The notes under the pieces are model-generated. The model made no database searches. It saw only the letters and a list, made by a program, of their open reading frames with translations, and was not told the origin of the DNA. From Nitratireductor sp. B36 (lineage in GTDB: Bacteria; Pseudomonadota; Alphaproteobacteria; Rhizobiales; Rhizobiaceae), in NCBI RefSeq assembly GCF_020833685.1, contig NZ_JACKZY010000003.1, positions 62,001-126,000 of the forward strand: a stretch of DNA of 64,000 nucleotides, in the 5' to 3' direction. Below, piece by piece: positions 1 to 7,859 of this stretch. Made by a program: the position numbers and the translations under genes. Positions within the stretch are counted from its first letter, which is position 1; each line of letters opens with the position of its first letter.

Positions 1-839
1 ACGACATCCAGGCAATTGCCACTCGCCAGGAGATTGGTGGGCGTAAAGCCGGCAATCATGCCCAGCATGATCGCGTGGACCTCGCCGAGGCTGATTTGCG
101 GGTCTTCCGCATCGAGCATCGCGACCAACCGCCCAAGCGGTGTGGCGCCTGCCACGGCGCCCTCACGCACCGCCATGATCGACAGATCGATGACCTGTCG
201 TACGCGGTCAGCGGCCACCACGGCCAGTTCCCTTGTCACCGGATCAGCGCCGGGATCGGCGAAAAACAATCCGCTCAAAGCGTTGGCCCAATTGGAAAAG
301 GCCTCTTCATCGTCAACGAGAATGCCAAAATAATCGCGGCAGATGCGGACGGGAACCACACGCAGCAGCCCGGCGACCGCATCGAAACGCGGGGCAGCGC
401 GTTGCATGATGGCCGAAGCGTGCCGTGCCGCCATAGGGCGTACGACCTCTTCGACCTCGTCCACCGGAAAGGCCGACAGCACGGCCGATTTCATGCGCCG
501 GTATTCCGGACCGTCCTGCATGCCGAGAATGAAGTTGGTTCCCCCCGCGATCTCCGCCATTTCGAGACCATAGGGAGTTTGGAACACGTCCTGACGCTCG
601 AGAATTTCGCGCACATCCTCGCTGCGCGTAACGAGAACGAGACTCCCAAACTTCAGAATCGGATGAAACCGTCGTAACAGACCGAGCGCCCAGCGGGGGT
701 TCTCAAGAAGGCGGCTGGTGAGCCTGGCGCGCCAACCCTTCGCACGGATCCGCTTGATGTCGAATGGCGGCATGTCGGCTACAGGCCCCTGAGCGCGTTG
801 CGCCTCGCGCACACCATCGAAATACTTAGTCGTCGCCAT
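1..839 (-). CDS. Cytochrome P450, C-terminal part beyond window edge
   Basis: The minus-strand reading frame is open from an ATG at 839 to the window edge, giving 279 residues without a stop. A Shine-Dalgarno-like GAGGGGAG lies just upstream. The fragment reads as the N-terminal two thirds of a cytochrome P450 haem monooxygenase: the helix-C stretch GMQDGPEYRRMKSAV is at residues 106-120 and an I-helix stretch (MLGMIAGFTPTNLL) at about 258-271. The usual acid-Thr pair of the I-helix is not evident; Thr-Pro-Thr follows AGF. The haem-binding Cys loop lies outside the window. The gene follows the cyclase/TPR gene with a 60-base gap and could be co-transcribed with it. Substrate is unknown; the family call is fairly secure, the function is not. 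Confidence 0.8.
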   Translation of the reverse strand, partial: MATTKYFDGVREAQRAQGPVADMPPFDIKRIRAKGWRARLTSRLLENPRWALGLLRRFHPILKFGSLVLVTRSEDVREILERQDVFQTPYGLEMAEIAGGTNFILGMQDGPEYRRMKSAVLSAFPVDEVEEVVRPMAARHASAIMQRAAPRFDAVAGLLRVVPVRICRDYFGILVDDEEAFSNWANALSGLFFADPGADPVTRELAVVAADRVRQVIDLSIMAVREGAVAGATPLGRLVAMLDAEDPQISLGEVHAIMLGMIAGFTPTNLLASGNCLDV

Positions 840-899
840 TGCGCTCCCCTCGGACAGCAAAAGCCTACGCGTGAAAGGGTGGGCCGTGTGTGAAGCAGT

Positions 900-2678
900 T
901 CACGCAGGGCCAGCTTCGATCGCGCCTCCGTTCTGATCAGCCAGACTGAAGTTGCTGATGAGAAAAGCGGTCGCAGATTTCTCCGCGAAGGGGATCCATG
1001 CGACGCGATCAAGTGAGAAATCGGGATGATAGGCGTGGAAGAGCGCTTTCTCGCGTCGTGCCTCTTCCACCCGATTGCTGCGCATCAGCGCCCCTATCTT
1101 AAGAAACCGCGCGTAAAAATAGCGCGGCGAGAGACCAAGTGAGGCCTCGGCCGCGGCAATGGCGTCATCCCATTGCTCCTCAAAACAACAGGCGGCGGCG
1201 AGTTCTCCGAGATTATGGAAACCGTAAATGTCGAACGGACTGAGCTGTCGTGCCGTTTTGAAGAGGGGGATAGCCTTACGTGCCTCCCCCAAAAGCAGAT
1301 AGGCGCTGCCCATCGCCGAATGCGCAAAGGCGAAACTGGGGTTGATCTGCAGTGCTTCATGCAGGTGCTCGATTGCCGCTTTCGGCTGTCCACGCATGAT
1401 CGCGACCGCGCCAAGATGCGCGTGAGGGCGTGCGTCCTGGCTGTCCATCAAGAGCGATCTGCGGGAGAAATCCGTCACCTTATCGAGATCATCGCCGGCT
1501 CCAGAGCGTAACCAGCCCCGCCAGAAATACCACCATGCCAGTTCGTTGAGTACGGCGCTGGAGTTGGGAGCCTTTCGACTCGCTTCGCCAAGACAGTCAA
1601 GGGCCAGCGCTGTGTCTTCGCGTGAGCGACGCTGCATGTGCCAGCGCGCGCGTCGCACAAGCTGCCACGTTTCGAGGCTTTCCCAAGGAACCTGAAAGGT
1701 GCGCGCCTGCTCCACCCTCTCAACCTCCTTTTCCAACATCGAAACGATTTGGCCGCCGATCTCATCGTTGATCAGTGAAACCTCGTCGAGCGGTCGGCGG
1801 AAGCCGCGCGACCAGACCAGTCTTTCGTTCGCTGCGTCGGTTAACGTTATGACGAGATCGAAATAGCCGCTCGCGCGTGCGAGCCTGCCATCGACAAGAT
1901 AGCGCGCGCCAAGCGCACTTCCGGTCTTGCGCGCACCCAGTGTCTTGTCTCTGAATTGAAAGCTCGACTCCCGCGCGATCACCGGCAGCCAGCGTGTGCT
2001 GCACAGACCTTGAATGATGTCTTCTGCGACACCATCGGCCACATAGTCGAACTCCCGCGCGCCGGCTTCGTTCTGAAATGGCAAGACTGCAATTGCGGGT
2101 GGAGCGGCCGGATCAACCGCACGACGAGCCGCAATTTCTGTCTCTTCCCCTTCCCGCCGGCTCGCAACGAAGATCCGTACCGGAAGGGCGATATTCTTCA
2201 GTCGTTGCTCCCCGAGATCGGTGAAGCTGGCGGCCACCTTGTCCCGCACATGATTCCAGGTGGTTTCCGAAATCGCCAGCCCATCTGTCGGCGCCAGTTC
2301 CTGGATACGCGCGGCAATGTTGACGTCATCGCCATAAAGGCTCGGACCGCGAACGATCACGTTGCCCGTGTTGATACCGACCCGGAACGGCATGCGGCGG
2401 TCGCCCGGCACACGATCATTGAGCTCGACAATCCGTTGCTGAAAATCGAAAGCTGCACGCAGCGCATCAATAGGCGTTCCGAACTCCGCCATGATGCTGT
2501 CGCCGGCGGCGCCAAACGTTCGCCCACCCGCAGCATCACAACTGTCGGCGATGATCGACCGCCGCTCCTCGAATGCCGCCACAGCGAATTCGTCATCGAT
2601 CCCCATCAGGCGCGAAAACCCAACCGCATCAATGGACGCGATCGTCGTGACCTGTCGGGTGTATTGCCCTTCGGACAT
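900..2678 (-). CDS. Class III adenylate/guanylate cyclase with TolB-like and TPR regions
   Basis: Predicted 592-residue signalling protein. Residues about 10-180 form a class III nucleotide cyclase domain, with the metal-site motif SIDAVGFSRLM, the central AAGDSIMAEF and the RVGINTGNVI strand. Residues about 200-340 resemble the TolB-like/FlgO region often joined to rhizobial cyclases (AIAVLPFQN, YLVDGRLARASG). The C-terminal part carries tetratricopeptide repeats, for example HLGAVAIMRGQPKAAIEHL. It probably makes cAMP or cGMP in response to an unknown cue sensed through the repeats. I chose the ATG at 2678 (MSEGQYTRQ) because the cyclase homology begins a few residues later; a longer frame reaches 2810. 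No signal peptide or clear membrane segment is visible. Confidence 0.85.
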   Translation of the reverse strand: MSEGQYTRQVTTIASIDAVGFSRLMGIDDEFAVAAFEERRSIIADSCDAAGGRTFGAAGDSIMAEFGTPIDALRAAFDFQQRIVELNDRVPGDRRMPFRVGINTGNVIVRGPSLYGDDVNIAARIQELAPTDGLAISETTWNHVRDKVAASFTDLGEQRLKNIALPVRIFVASRREGEETEIAARRAVDPAAPPAIAVLPFQNEAGAREFDYVADGVAEDIIQGLCSTRWLPVIARESSFQFRDKTLGARKTGSALGARYLVDGRLARASGYFDLVITLTDAANERLVWSRGFRRPLDEVSLINDEIGGQIVSMLEKEVERVEQARTFQVPWESLETWQLVRRARWHMQRRSREDTALALDCLGEASRKAPNSSAVLNELAWWYFWRGWLRSGAGDDLDKVTDFSRRSLLMDSQDARPHAHLGAVAIMRGQPKAAIEHLHEALQINPSFAFAHSAMGSAYLLLGEARKAIPLFKTARQLSPFDIYGFHNLGELAAACCFEEQWDDAIAAAEASLGLSPRYFYARFLKIGALMRSNRVEEARREKALFHAYHPDFSLDRVAWIPFAEKSATAFLISNFSLADQNGGAIEAGPA

Positions 2679-2902
2679 TGTTTTCAGTTGGTGCCCCTCA
2701 AGAATATGCAGCGTAGCCCTGCACAGAGGTTCGGGCAACCATGAAGAGCATCTGTCTATTTGCCGGCACAGCTTCAGTTGTTGCCGGCTGAGAAAATTCT
2801 CCGACAGCAAGTGTAGCCAATTTCACAGAAGCCACATGATGAGATGCGTAATCTGGCGTCCGTTAGCAGAGCAATCTCGACGAGAAACGGCGGGTTTTCG
2901 AC

Positions 2903-3682
2903 ATGACGGCCTTTTCAGCTTGTACCGCATCCTCCCACGGACCGGGTGTGCCGGCAGAACGAGCTCGCCGCGACACGATCAGGACAACTTCCAGCCGCGC
3001 GCTCACTCAAAAGGGGTCGGTCGTTCTCATAGACGAGCGCATTCTGGCGCGTGAATGCCTTCGCAGCAGCTTGGCGGCCCATCCGGCTCCCTGGGATGTG
3101 GTCGCCTGCAGCACGATGGAAGAATGGCAGAATGAAGCGGACCGGCATCCTCCACTGGCCGCTGTGCTCCTCCATGTGGGATCCGCCAATATCACGGAAT
3201 CCCACATGGAGGAGCTGATCAGACAAACCATCAAACTGTCCGGATCGGCCCCGCTGATCATCCTCGCCGACCGAGATGATGTGGTGCAGATCGTCAATGC
3301 TCTCGATTATGGCGTGCGGGGCTATATACCTTCGTCGGTGAGTGTCGAGGTTTGTGTCGAAGCCATAAACCTCGCGCTTGCCGGCGGGGTATTCGTTCCC
3401 GCCAGCACGGTCTTCGCGATGCGTGAGGTTATCAATGGCGACGCCACGCATGACCAGCGCCTGACAGAGATGTTTACGCCACGCCAGATCCAGGTGGCAG
3501 AAGCGATCTGGCAGGGCAAACCCAACAAGATCATCGCCTACGAGCTCAACATGTGCGAGAGCACCGTGAAGGTTCACATTCGGAACATCATGCAGAAACT
3601 GAAGGCGACCAATCGGACCGAAGCCGCTTACAAGGTGTCCAATCTGTTCTCCAGCAACGGCGGCGATCTGTTGCAACGGTGA
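2903..3682 (+). CDS. LuxR-family regulator with atypical receiver-like domain
   Basis: A 259-residue transcription factor. The C-terminal LuxR/FixJ helix-turn-helix is clear at residues 191-246 (FTPRQIQVAEAIWQG, then STVKVHIRNIMQKLKATNRTEA). The N-terminal part at about 38-165 resembles a response-regulator receiver fold but lacks the phospho-acceptor: the expected Asp position reads LLHVG with His91, and the acidic pair is reduced to IDE. It therefore probably works without classical phosphorylation, as in orphan LuxR regulators of rhizobia. About 35 residues precede the fold and the start is uncertain. It is divergent from the cyclase gene. The coding sequence contains a perfect 17-bp inverted repeat at 3166-3215, listed separately. 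Confidence 0.85.
   Translation: MTAFSACTASSHGPGVPAERARRDTIRTTSSRALTQKGSVVLIDERILARECLRSSLAAHPAPWDVVACSTMEEWQNEADRHPPLAAVLLHVGSANITESHMEELIRQTIKLSGSAPLIILADRDDVVQIVNALDYGVRGYIPSSVSVEVCVEAINLALAGGVFVPASTVFAMREVINGDATHDQRLTEMFTPRQIQVAEAIWQGKPNKIIAYELNMCESTVKVHIRNIMQKLKATNRTEAAYKVSNLFSSNGGDLLQR
3166..3215. repeat. Intragenic 17-bp perfect inverted repeat
   Basis: Arms at 3166-3182 and 3199-3215 are exact reverse complements (arm 1 begins GCTCCTCCATG) and are separated by 16 bases. The element lies inside the receiver-like part of the LuxR-type gene, where the arms encode the LLHVG and SHMEEL stretches. Transcribed, it would form a strong hairpin within the message. Confidence 0.85.
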
Positions 3683-3710
3683 CCAGCCTTGGCCAACCGT
3701 CGCTCCAGGT

Positions 3711-3732
3711 TGGGCGGCCATAAAGCCGCCCA
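3711..3732. terminator. Bidirectional hairpin between convergent genes
   Basis: An 8-bp GC-rich stem (TGGGCGGC paired with GCCGCCCA) with a CATAAA loop sits between the LuxR-type gene and the converging DUF411 gene. On the minus strand TTTTC precedes the stem and on the plus strand GAAAAG follows it, so the T-run is weak. It probably ends transcription from the plus-strand gene. Confidence 0.55.
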
Positions 3733-3754
3733 TGTGAAAAGAGTGCGAAATTCG

Positions 3755-4237
3755 CTATTTCACACCCGTTTCAAGAAACACGTCCGGCGTTCGGTCCGCA
3801 CTGCCATCGAAGGAATAGACCGTATAGCGCGCGTTCGGATCGTATCCCATGCCAAGTGAGCCGGACGGCATGCCCGGCACAGCGATGCCCTTGACATCCG
3901 GTCGCTCCGACAGGAGCTTTTCCACGGCTTCGATGGGTACATGCCCTTCCAGAACGTATTTGCGTTCCCCGTCTATAACAGCCGTATGACAGGCTTCGAG
4001 ATCAGCAGGCACACCGGCCTGTTTCTTGACACCGTCAAGATCTTCCAGGTCGGTCGTCTTCATTTCGTAGCCAGCCTTCTGCAAAGCCTCAACCCAGACC
4101 TCGCAACAGCCACACCAGGGCGTCTTGAAAACCGTGATGGTTTTGCCATTGCTGATGGATGTGGCGTGAGCAACACCCGTTGCGATCAAAATCGCCAGGG
4201 CAGCGCCGGCGGCCACAGTGGATGGTCGTTTGTTCAT
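3755..4237 (-). CDS. DUF411 metal-binding periplasmic protein
   Basis: A 160-residue exported protein. Residues 1-25 form a signal peptide ending in a VAHA-type site. The mature protein has the DUF411 fold: TPWCGCCEVW (Cys42, Cys44, Cys45) after a thioredoxin-like strand, then ACHTAVIDG and a C-terminal GIAVPGMPSGSLGM stretch. DUF411 proteins are commonly found with copper and other metal resistance genes and are thought to bind metal through the CGCC motif; no enzymatic activity is established. A small Cys/His-rich secreted ORF lies 95 bases upstream on the same strand, suggesting a metal-handling pair. The start gives a normal signal peptide. Confidence 0.9.
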   Translation of the reverse strand: MNKRPSTVAAGAALAILIATGVAHATSISNGKTITVFKTPWCGCCEVWVEALQKAGYEMKTTDLEDLDGVKKQAGVPADLEACHTAVIDGERKYVLEGHVPIEAVEKLLSERPDVKGIAVPGMPSGSLGMGYDPNARYTVYSFDGSADRTPDVFLETGVK

Positions 4238-4332
4238 CGTCTTTCACTTTCGATTGTTCGCCCCACGGCTCGGTGTCCCGAGGACAGCAAAGCGCGTGAA
4301 ACCACTTCGTTCGGAATGAATCGGAGTATCGA

Positions 4333-4662
4333 TCAGGAAACGATGGGTGGTCGAAAAAATCCCGCAATCACGGGTTGATGGGGCGAGCAGGCTGAAGACT
4401 GTGCAAACGGTGACACGGAGGAATGAAGACGCAGAGGCTGATCCGATGCCAGATAGTGGCAATCGGTGATGCAGCTTGAGACCCTGTCGAGATTGCTTTC
4501 ATCGGTCTGCGCGCAACATTTCATGAACCCTGCGCTTTCGGCCTGCGCCATCGACATGGGCACAGTTTCGGATGCAGCCGCATTACCCCCGGGGATGAAT
4601 CCCGCGAGGCTGATGGCAACCAGCAGCAACAGGGTCAGAACCATACGCATGACACAGGTCAT
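4333..4662 (-). CDS. Small secreted Cys/His-containing protein of unknown function
   Basis: A predicted protein of 109 residues from the ATG at 4662; a TTG at 4722 would add 20 residues. The start MTCVMRMVLTLLLLVAISLAG is a convincing signal peptide or membrane anchor. The mature part is short and has Cys and His in KCC, SCITDCHYL and CSPHQP contexts, which could bind metal or form disulphides. It lies immediately upstream of the DUF411 gene and 56 bases downstream of the DctM stop, all on one strand. No family is recognised. The neighbour suggests a role in copper or other metal handling, but this is inference from context only. The start codon is uncertain because no strong ribosome site is visible. 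Confidence 0.5.
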   Translation of the reverse strand: MTCVMRMVLTLLLLVAISLAGFIPGGNAAASETVPMSMAQAESAGFMKCCAQTDESNLDRVSSCITDCHYLASDQPLRLHSSVSPFAQSSACSPHQPVIAGFFRPPIVS

Positions 4663-4718
4663 AGCCGCAAGTGCAGATAAAATCCACCGAGAGGACGACC
4701 GAAGACCGGCCGCCGTCC

Positions 4719-6032
4719 TCAAAATCCAACGATCCTGTCAGGCAGCCAGGTTGCCAGCGCCGGAAAAGCCACAACGAGCAGGAGTGTAAGGACCTGTAGC
4801 AGGATGAACGGCAAAACGCCGCGGCACATCTGGCCATAGGTCATGTTCGGCGGGGCGATCGATTTCAGATAGAAAATCGACGAGGCCATGGGCGGCGTCA
4901 GATAGCCTGTCTGGATGACAATGAGCACCAGTGTTGCAAACCACACCGGATCAATGCCGGCAGCGCGGATGAACGGTGTGAACAGCGGCACGCAGATGAG
5001 CACATTGGCCGTCCAGTCGAGCACGAAGCCGAGGATGAAGACCACCGCCAGGAAGAACACGATCATGCCCGTGGGGCCGAGCCCGGCGCCGTCGATCACC
5101 TCGCGGATCAGCCGCGCTCCGCCATTGGCGGCGAAGGCGCCCATGAACATGGTGCCGGCGGCGACGATCAAGAGGATCATCGCGGAAATCCGCACGGTGA
5201 TCGCCAGCGATTCCCGCAGCATTGCGATCGAAAAGCGCTGATTGACGATGCAGAGCACAATCGCGCCGGCGGCGCCCACGGCGGCTGCTTCCGTCGGCGA
5301 GGCGATGCCGGCCAGGATCGAGCCGAGGACAGCGACGATCAGGAGCACGACCGGCAGAAGGACCGTGGCCGTCAGCCGCAGTTTCTCGGCAAGTTCCACG
5401 GGCTCCTCGACCGGATCGTCGTCATCGGGTTTTGCCGGGTAGAGCAGGCCGTGGATGAAGATATAGGCGAGAAAAAGCACAACCATGAGCAGGCCGGGCA
5501 GCATCATGCCCGCCAGAAGCTTGCCCACCGACATCTGCGCAAGCGAAGCATACATGACGGCAATGACGGAGGGCGGGATCATCGTGCCCAGCGATCCGCC
5601 GGCGCAGATCGTGCCGGCAATCAGCGTGTTGCCATAGCGCGCCTTCTGCATCGCAGGAATGGCCATCATGCCGATCATCACCTCGACGGCGCCGACCACA
5701 CCGGCGGCGGCGGCGAAGATCGCGCCCATCGCGATGGTGGCCAGCGCAAGCCCGCCGGGCAGGCGCGAGAGCCAGAGATTCATGACCCGGAACAGGCGCT
5801 CGGCAATGCCGGAACGTTCGAGCAGCGCACCCATCAGGATGAACATCGGGATTGCCGAAAGAATGAAATTCGTCGAGGCCGAGTAGAACGAGCCATAGAG
5901 CTGGTTGAACGCGACGGAGCCGAAGGCCGCCAGGCCCGCGCCAACCGCGACGATGGTGAGCGAAAACGCGATCGGCAATCCCAGAAGGATCAGCGCGAAC
6001 AGCGCCGGAAACATCAATCCTGCAATGAGCAT
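4719..6032 (-). CDS. TRAP transporter large permease (DctM type)
   Basis: A 437-residue, highly hydrophobic protein with about a dozen membrane segments and the DctM signature region GGSLGTMIPPS and TGYLTPPMASS. It forms the sodium-coupled translocation unit of a tripartite TRAP transporter in the inner membrane together with the DctQ and DctP proteins encoded just upstream. The ATG at 6032 lies 1 base after the DctQ stop; the longer frame to 6119 only adds sequence overlapping DctQ. The gene is the last of the three-gene transporter unit, whose promoter region holds one of the four GntR-like sites of the catabolic cluster. The substrate is inferred to be hydroxyproline or a related compound from the neighbouring enzymes. 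Confidence 0.93.
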   Translation of the reverse strand: MLIAGLMFPALFALILLGLPIAFSLTIVAVGAGLAAFGSVAFNQLYGSFYSASTNFILSAIPMFILMGALLERSGIAERLFRVMNLWLSRLPGGLALATIAMGAIFAAAAGVVGAVEVMIGMMAIPAMQKARYGNTLIAGTICAGGSLGTMIPPSVIAVMYASLAQMSVGKLLAGMMLPGLLMVVLFLAYIFIHGLLYPAKPDDDDPVEEPVELAEKLRLTATVLLPVVLLIVAVLGSILAGIASPTEAAAVGAAGAIVLCIVNQRFSIAMLRESLAITVRISAMILLIVAAGTMFMGAFAANGGARLIREVIDGAGLGPTGMIVFFLAVVFILGFVLDWTANVLICVPLFTPFIRAAGIDPVWFATLVLIVIQTGYLTPPMASSIFYLKSIAPPNMTYGQMCRGVLPFILLQVLTLLLVVAFPALATWLPDRIVGF

Positions 6033-6033
6033 G

Positions 6034-6555
6034 TCAGGTCTCGATCTTGCAGCTGTCGTCGTCGCGCGGGTCGGTGAGAGCCCGCAGCCCTTCGGCGAAG
6101 AGCTGGAGCGCCAGCGCACAAAGCCCGATTGCCAGCGCGCTGTAGAAGGGCCACATCAAGGGCGCCCACGGGCTGACATGCTCCACCTCGCCGGTCATCC
6201 AGGCGCGCCACGCACGCTGACCGGCGATGGATGCAAGCCACACGAAGACCGGAAAAAGGACGACGAGAAAGGCCAGACCGTCAATCGCGCCGCGCACCCT
6301 TTTTGGCAGGCGCGACGAGAGGAAGTCGATGCGCACATGAGCGTCTTCGCGCAGGGCCTGCGCCGCGCCCAGAACGAAGAGCACACCGGTGCTCATATAG
6401 GCGATGTCGAAGGCCCAGAGTGTGGGCGCGCCGAAGACATAGCGCGCCACCACTTCGTAGAGCATGGAGGCGATCAGGATCAGCACCATCGCCTGCGCGA
6501 CGATGTTCAGACTTGCCGAAATTCGATCCGCGACCGCGAGGACAGCACGTTTCAA
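6034..6555 (-). CDS. TRAP transporter small permease (DctQ type)
   Basis: A 173-residue protein with four predicted membrane helices and the family pattern of an early VVARYVFGAPTLWAFD segment followed by GVLFVLGAAQALREDAHVRID. DctQ proteins bridge the periplasmic binding protein and the large permease. The gene lies 18 bases after the DctP stop and 1 base before the DctM start, a translationally coupled order (P-Q-M) usual for TRAP operons. Regulation follows the dctP promoter. Confidence 0.92.
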   Translation of the reverse strand: MKRAVLAVADRISASLNIVAQAMVLILIASMLYEVVARYVFGAPTLWAFDIAYMSTGVLFVLGAAQALREDAHVRIDFLSSRLPKRVRGAIDGLAFLVVLFPVFVWLASIAGQRAWRAWMTGEVEHVSPWAPLMWPFYSALAIGLCALALQLFAEGLRALTDPRDDDSCKIET

Positions 6556-6572
6556 GATCGCCTCCCGCCGGC

Positions 6573-7634
6573 TTACTTTTCGTTGCGGATCAGATAGCCG
6601 CTCTGTTCGGCCCAGCGATCCTCATAGGCGAAGTAGCCTTCAAGGATTTCGGCCATGCGGGGCTTGCCCTCGGCCTTCTGGGCTTCGGCGGTTTTCTTGA
6701 TCCAGTCGCGGCCCGCATCGGACAGCTCTTTCTGGAACGCCGCATCGAGCTCGATCACCTCGGCCTTGCTGGCGCGCAGCGTCTCCATCGCCTTCATGTC
6801 CTGATCGTAGAAGTGGACCAGAGACTGAAGCGTGGTCAGCTCGGCGGCCGCTTCGATCTTCGCCCTGAGCGCTTCGTCAAGCGCATCCCAGGTTTCCTGC
6901 TTGACCACAACTTCCCAGAGGAAGGTGGGCTGGTGGACGCCCGGCACGACGATATAGGGGGCAGCCTCGTGGAAACCCTCCGGCAGATTGCCCGATGGCG
7001 GGCCCCATTCGATAGCGTCCACGCCCTTGCGCTCCAACAGGGTGTAGATTTCACCTGGGGGCACAACGGTCGGCACCGCGTCGAAATAGTCGCGCATCAC
7101 CTCGGCCCAGGGGCCGGACGTGCGGTATTTCAGGCCCTTGAGATCGGCCGCGCTTTTGATCGGCTTGTTGGCATGCGCCATGATCTCGGAGGAGCCGATG
7201 CCCACGACGAGCGACTTCAGGCCTTCTTCCGCACGGATTTCGGCGAGCTTTTCCTTGCCGCCTTCTTCAAAAATCCATGTCGAATAGGCCTCGGGGCCCA
7301 TGCCGCCGGGGAAACCGGCAAAAATCGCGTTCACCGGATCCTGATTGACCAGATAGCTCGGAGTCGAGTGACCTGCTTCGACAATGCCGTCCTTGACGCC
7401 GTCATAGACCTGCAGCGCCGGCACAAGGATACCCGCGCCGAAAGGCTGGATTTCGACAGCTCCGTCGGTCAGGAGACCCACATTGTCTGCAAAACGCTCG
7501 AGAAAATTCACGTAGAAAGGCGACCCCTCGGGGACCGACGTCGGAACGCGCCAGGTCACTTCCTGCGCCTGCGCACCAAACGTCGCAAACGCTACGGCCC
7601 CGACCAGGGCCAATCGCTTAAGGCTGAGAAACAT
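6573..7634 (-). CDS. TRAP transporter substrate-binding protein (DctP type)
   Basis: A 353-residue periplasmic binding protein. Residues 1-23 are a signal peptide ending in GAQAQ. The body has the DctP fold, including the conserved Arg-containing KGLKYRTSGPWAEV and the GANKPIKSAADL-like hinge region. I used the ATG at 7634, preceded by GGAGGAG, rather than the longer frame. It captures the substrate and delivers it to the DctQM permease encoded downstream. The first gene of the transporter unit; its upstream region (7635-7859) contains an AT-rich stretch with a TGTCGACA-type operator-like site at 7717-7733. The enzymes of the cluster suggest an imino acid substrate, but the sequence alone does not fix this. 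Confidence 0.93.
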   Translation of the reverse strand: MFLSLKRLALVGAVAFATFGAQAQEVTWRVPTSVPEGSPFYVNFLERFADNVGLLTDGAVEIQPFGAGILVPALQVYDGVKDGIVEAGHSTPSYLVNQDPVNAIFAGFPGGMGPEAYSTWIFEEGGKEKLAEIRAEEGLKSLVVGIGSSEIMAHANKPIKSAADLKGLKYRTSGPWAEVMRDYFDAVPTVVPPGEIYTLLERKGVDAIEWGPPSGNLPEGFHEAAPYIVVPGVHQPTFLWEVVVKQETWDALDEALRAKIEAAAELTTLQSLVHFYDQDMKAMETLRASKAEVIELDAAFQKELSDAGRDWIKKTAEAQKAEGKPRMAEILEGYFAYEDRWAEQSGYLIRNEK

Positions 7635-7716
7635 CTCAACTCCTCCATTGTTATTTTTTAAGACCCGGTGAACCCGTCCGGGATGCACTCAAAATTTATA
7701 CATCTCCAATTCTCTA

Positions 7717-7733
7717 TGTCGACAAAAAAAATA
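7717..7733. promoter_or_regulatory. GntR-type operator-like site A (TRAP promoter)
   Basis: TGTCGACAAAAAAAATA, 83 bases upstream of the dctP start. The same 17 bases occur exactly, in the other orientation, at 11646-11662 in front of the DHDPS-family gene, and with three changes at 12442-12458 in front of the GntR gene. It contains the 8-base palindrome TGTCGACA. Confidence 0.6.
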
Positions 7734-7859
7734 ATTAAATTTTTTAAGCGGCTTTGCGCCATTCCCAACGATCGGGCCGCCCTGCCAGAAACAAGAGAGG
7801 CGCGGCACACATCGCCGTGTGCCGCGCCTCACCATTGTTGCAATTGCAGTCCCGTAGGG

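Noticed and set aside
75-677. Plus-strand ORF of 200 codons at the left edge
   Set aside because: The opposite strand encodes an evident P450, so this is its shadow.
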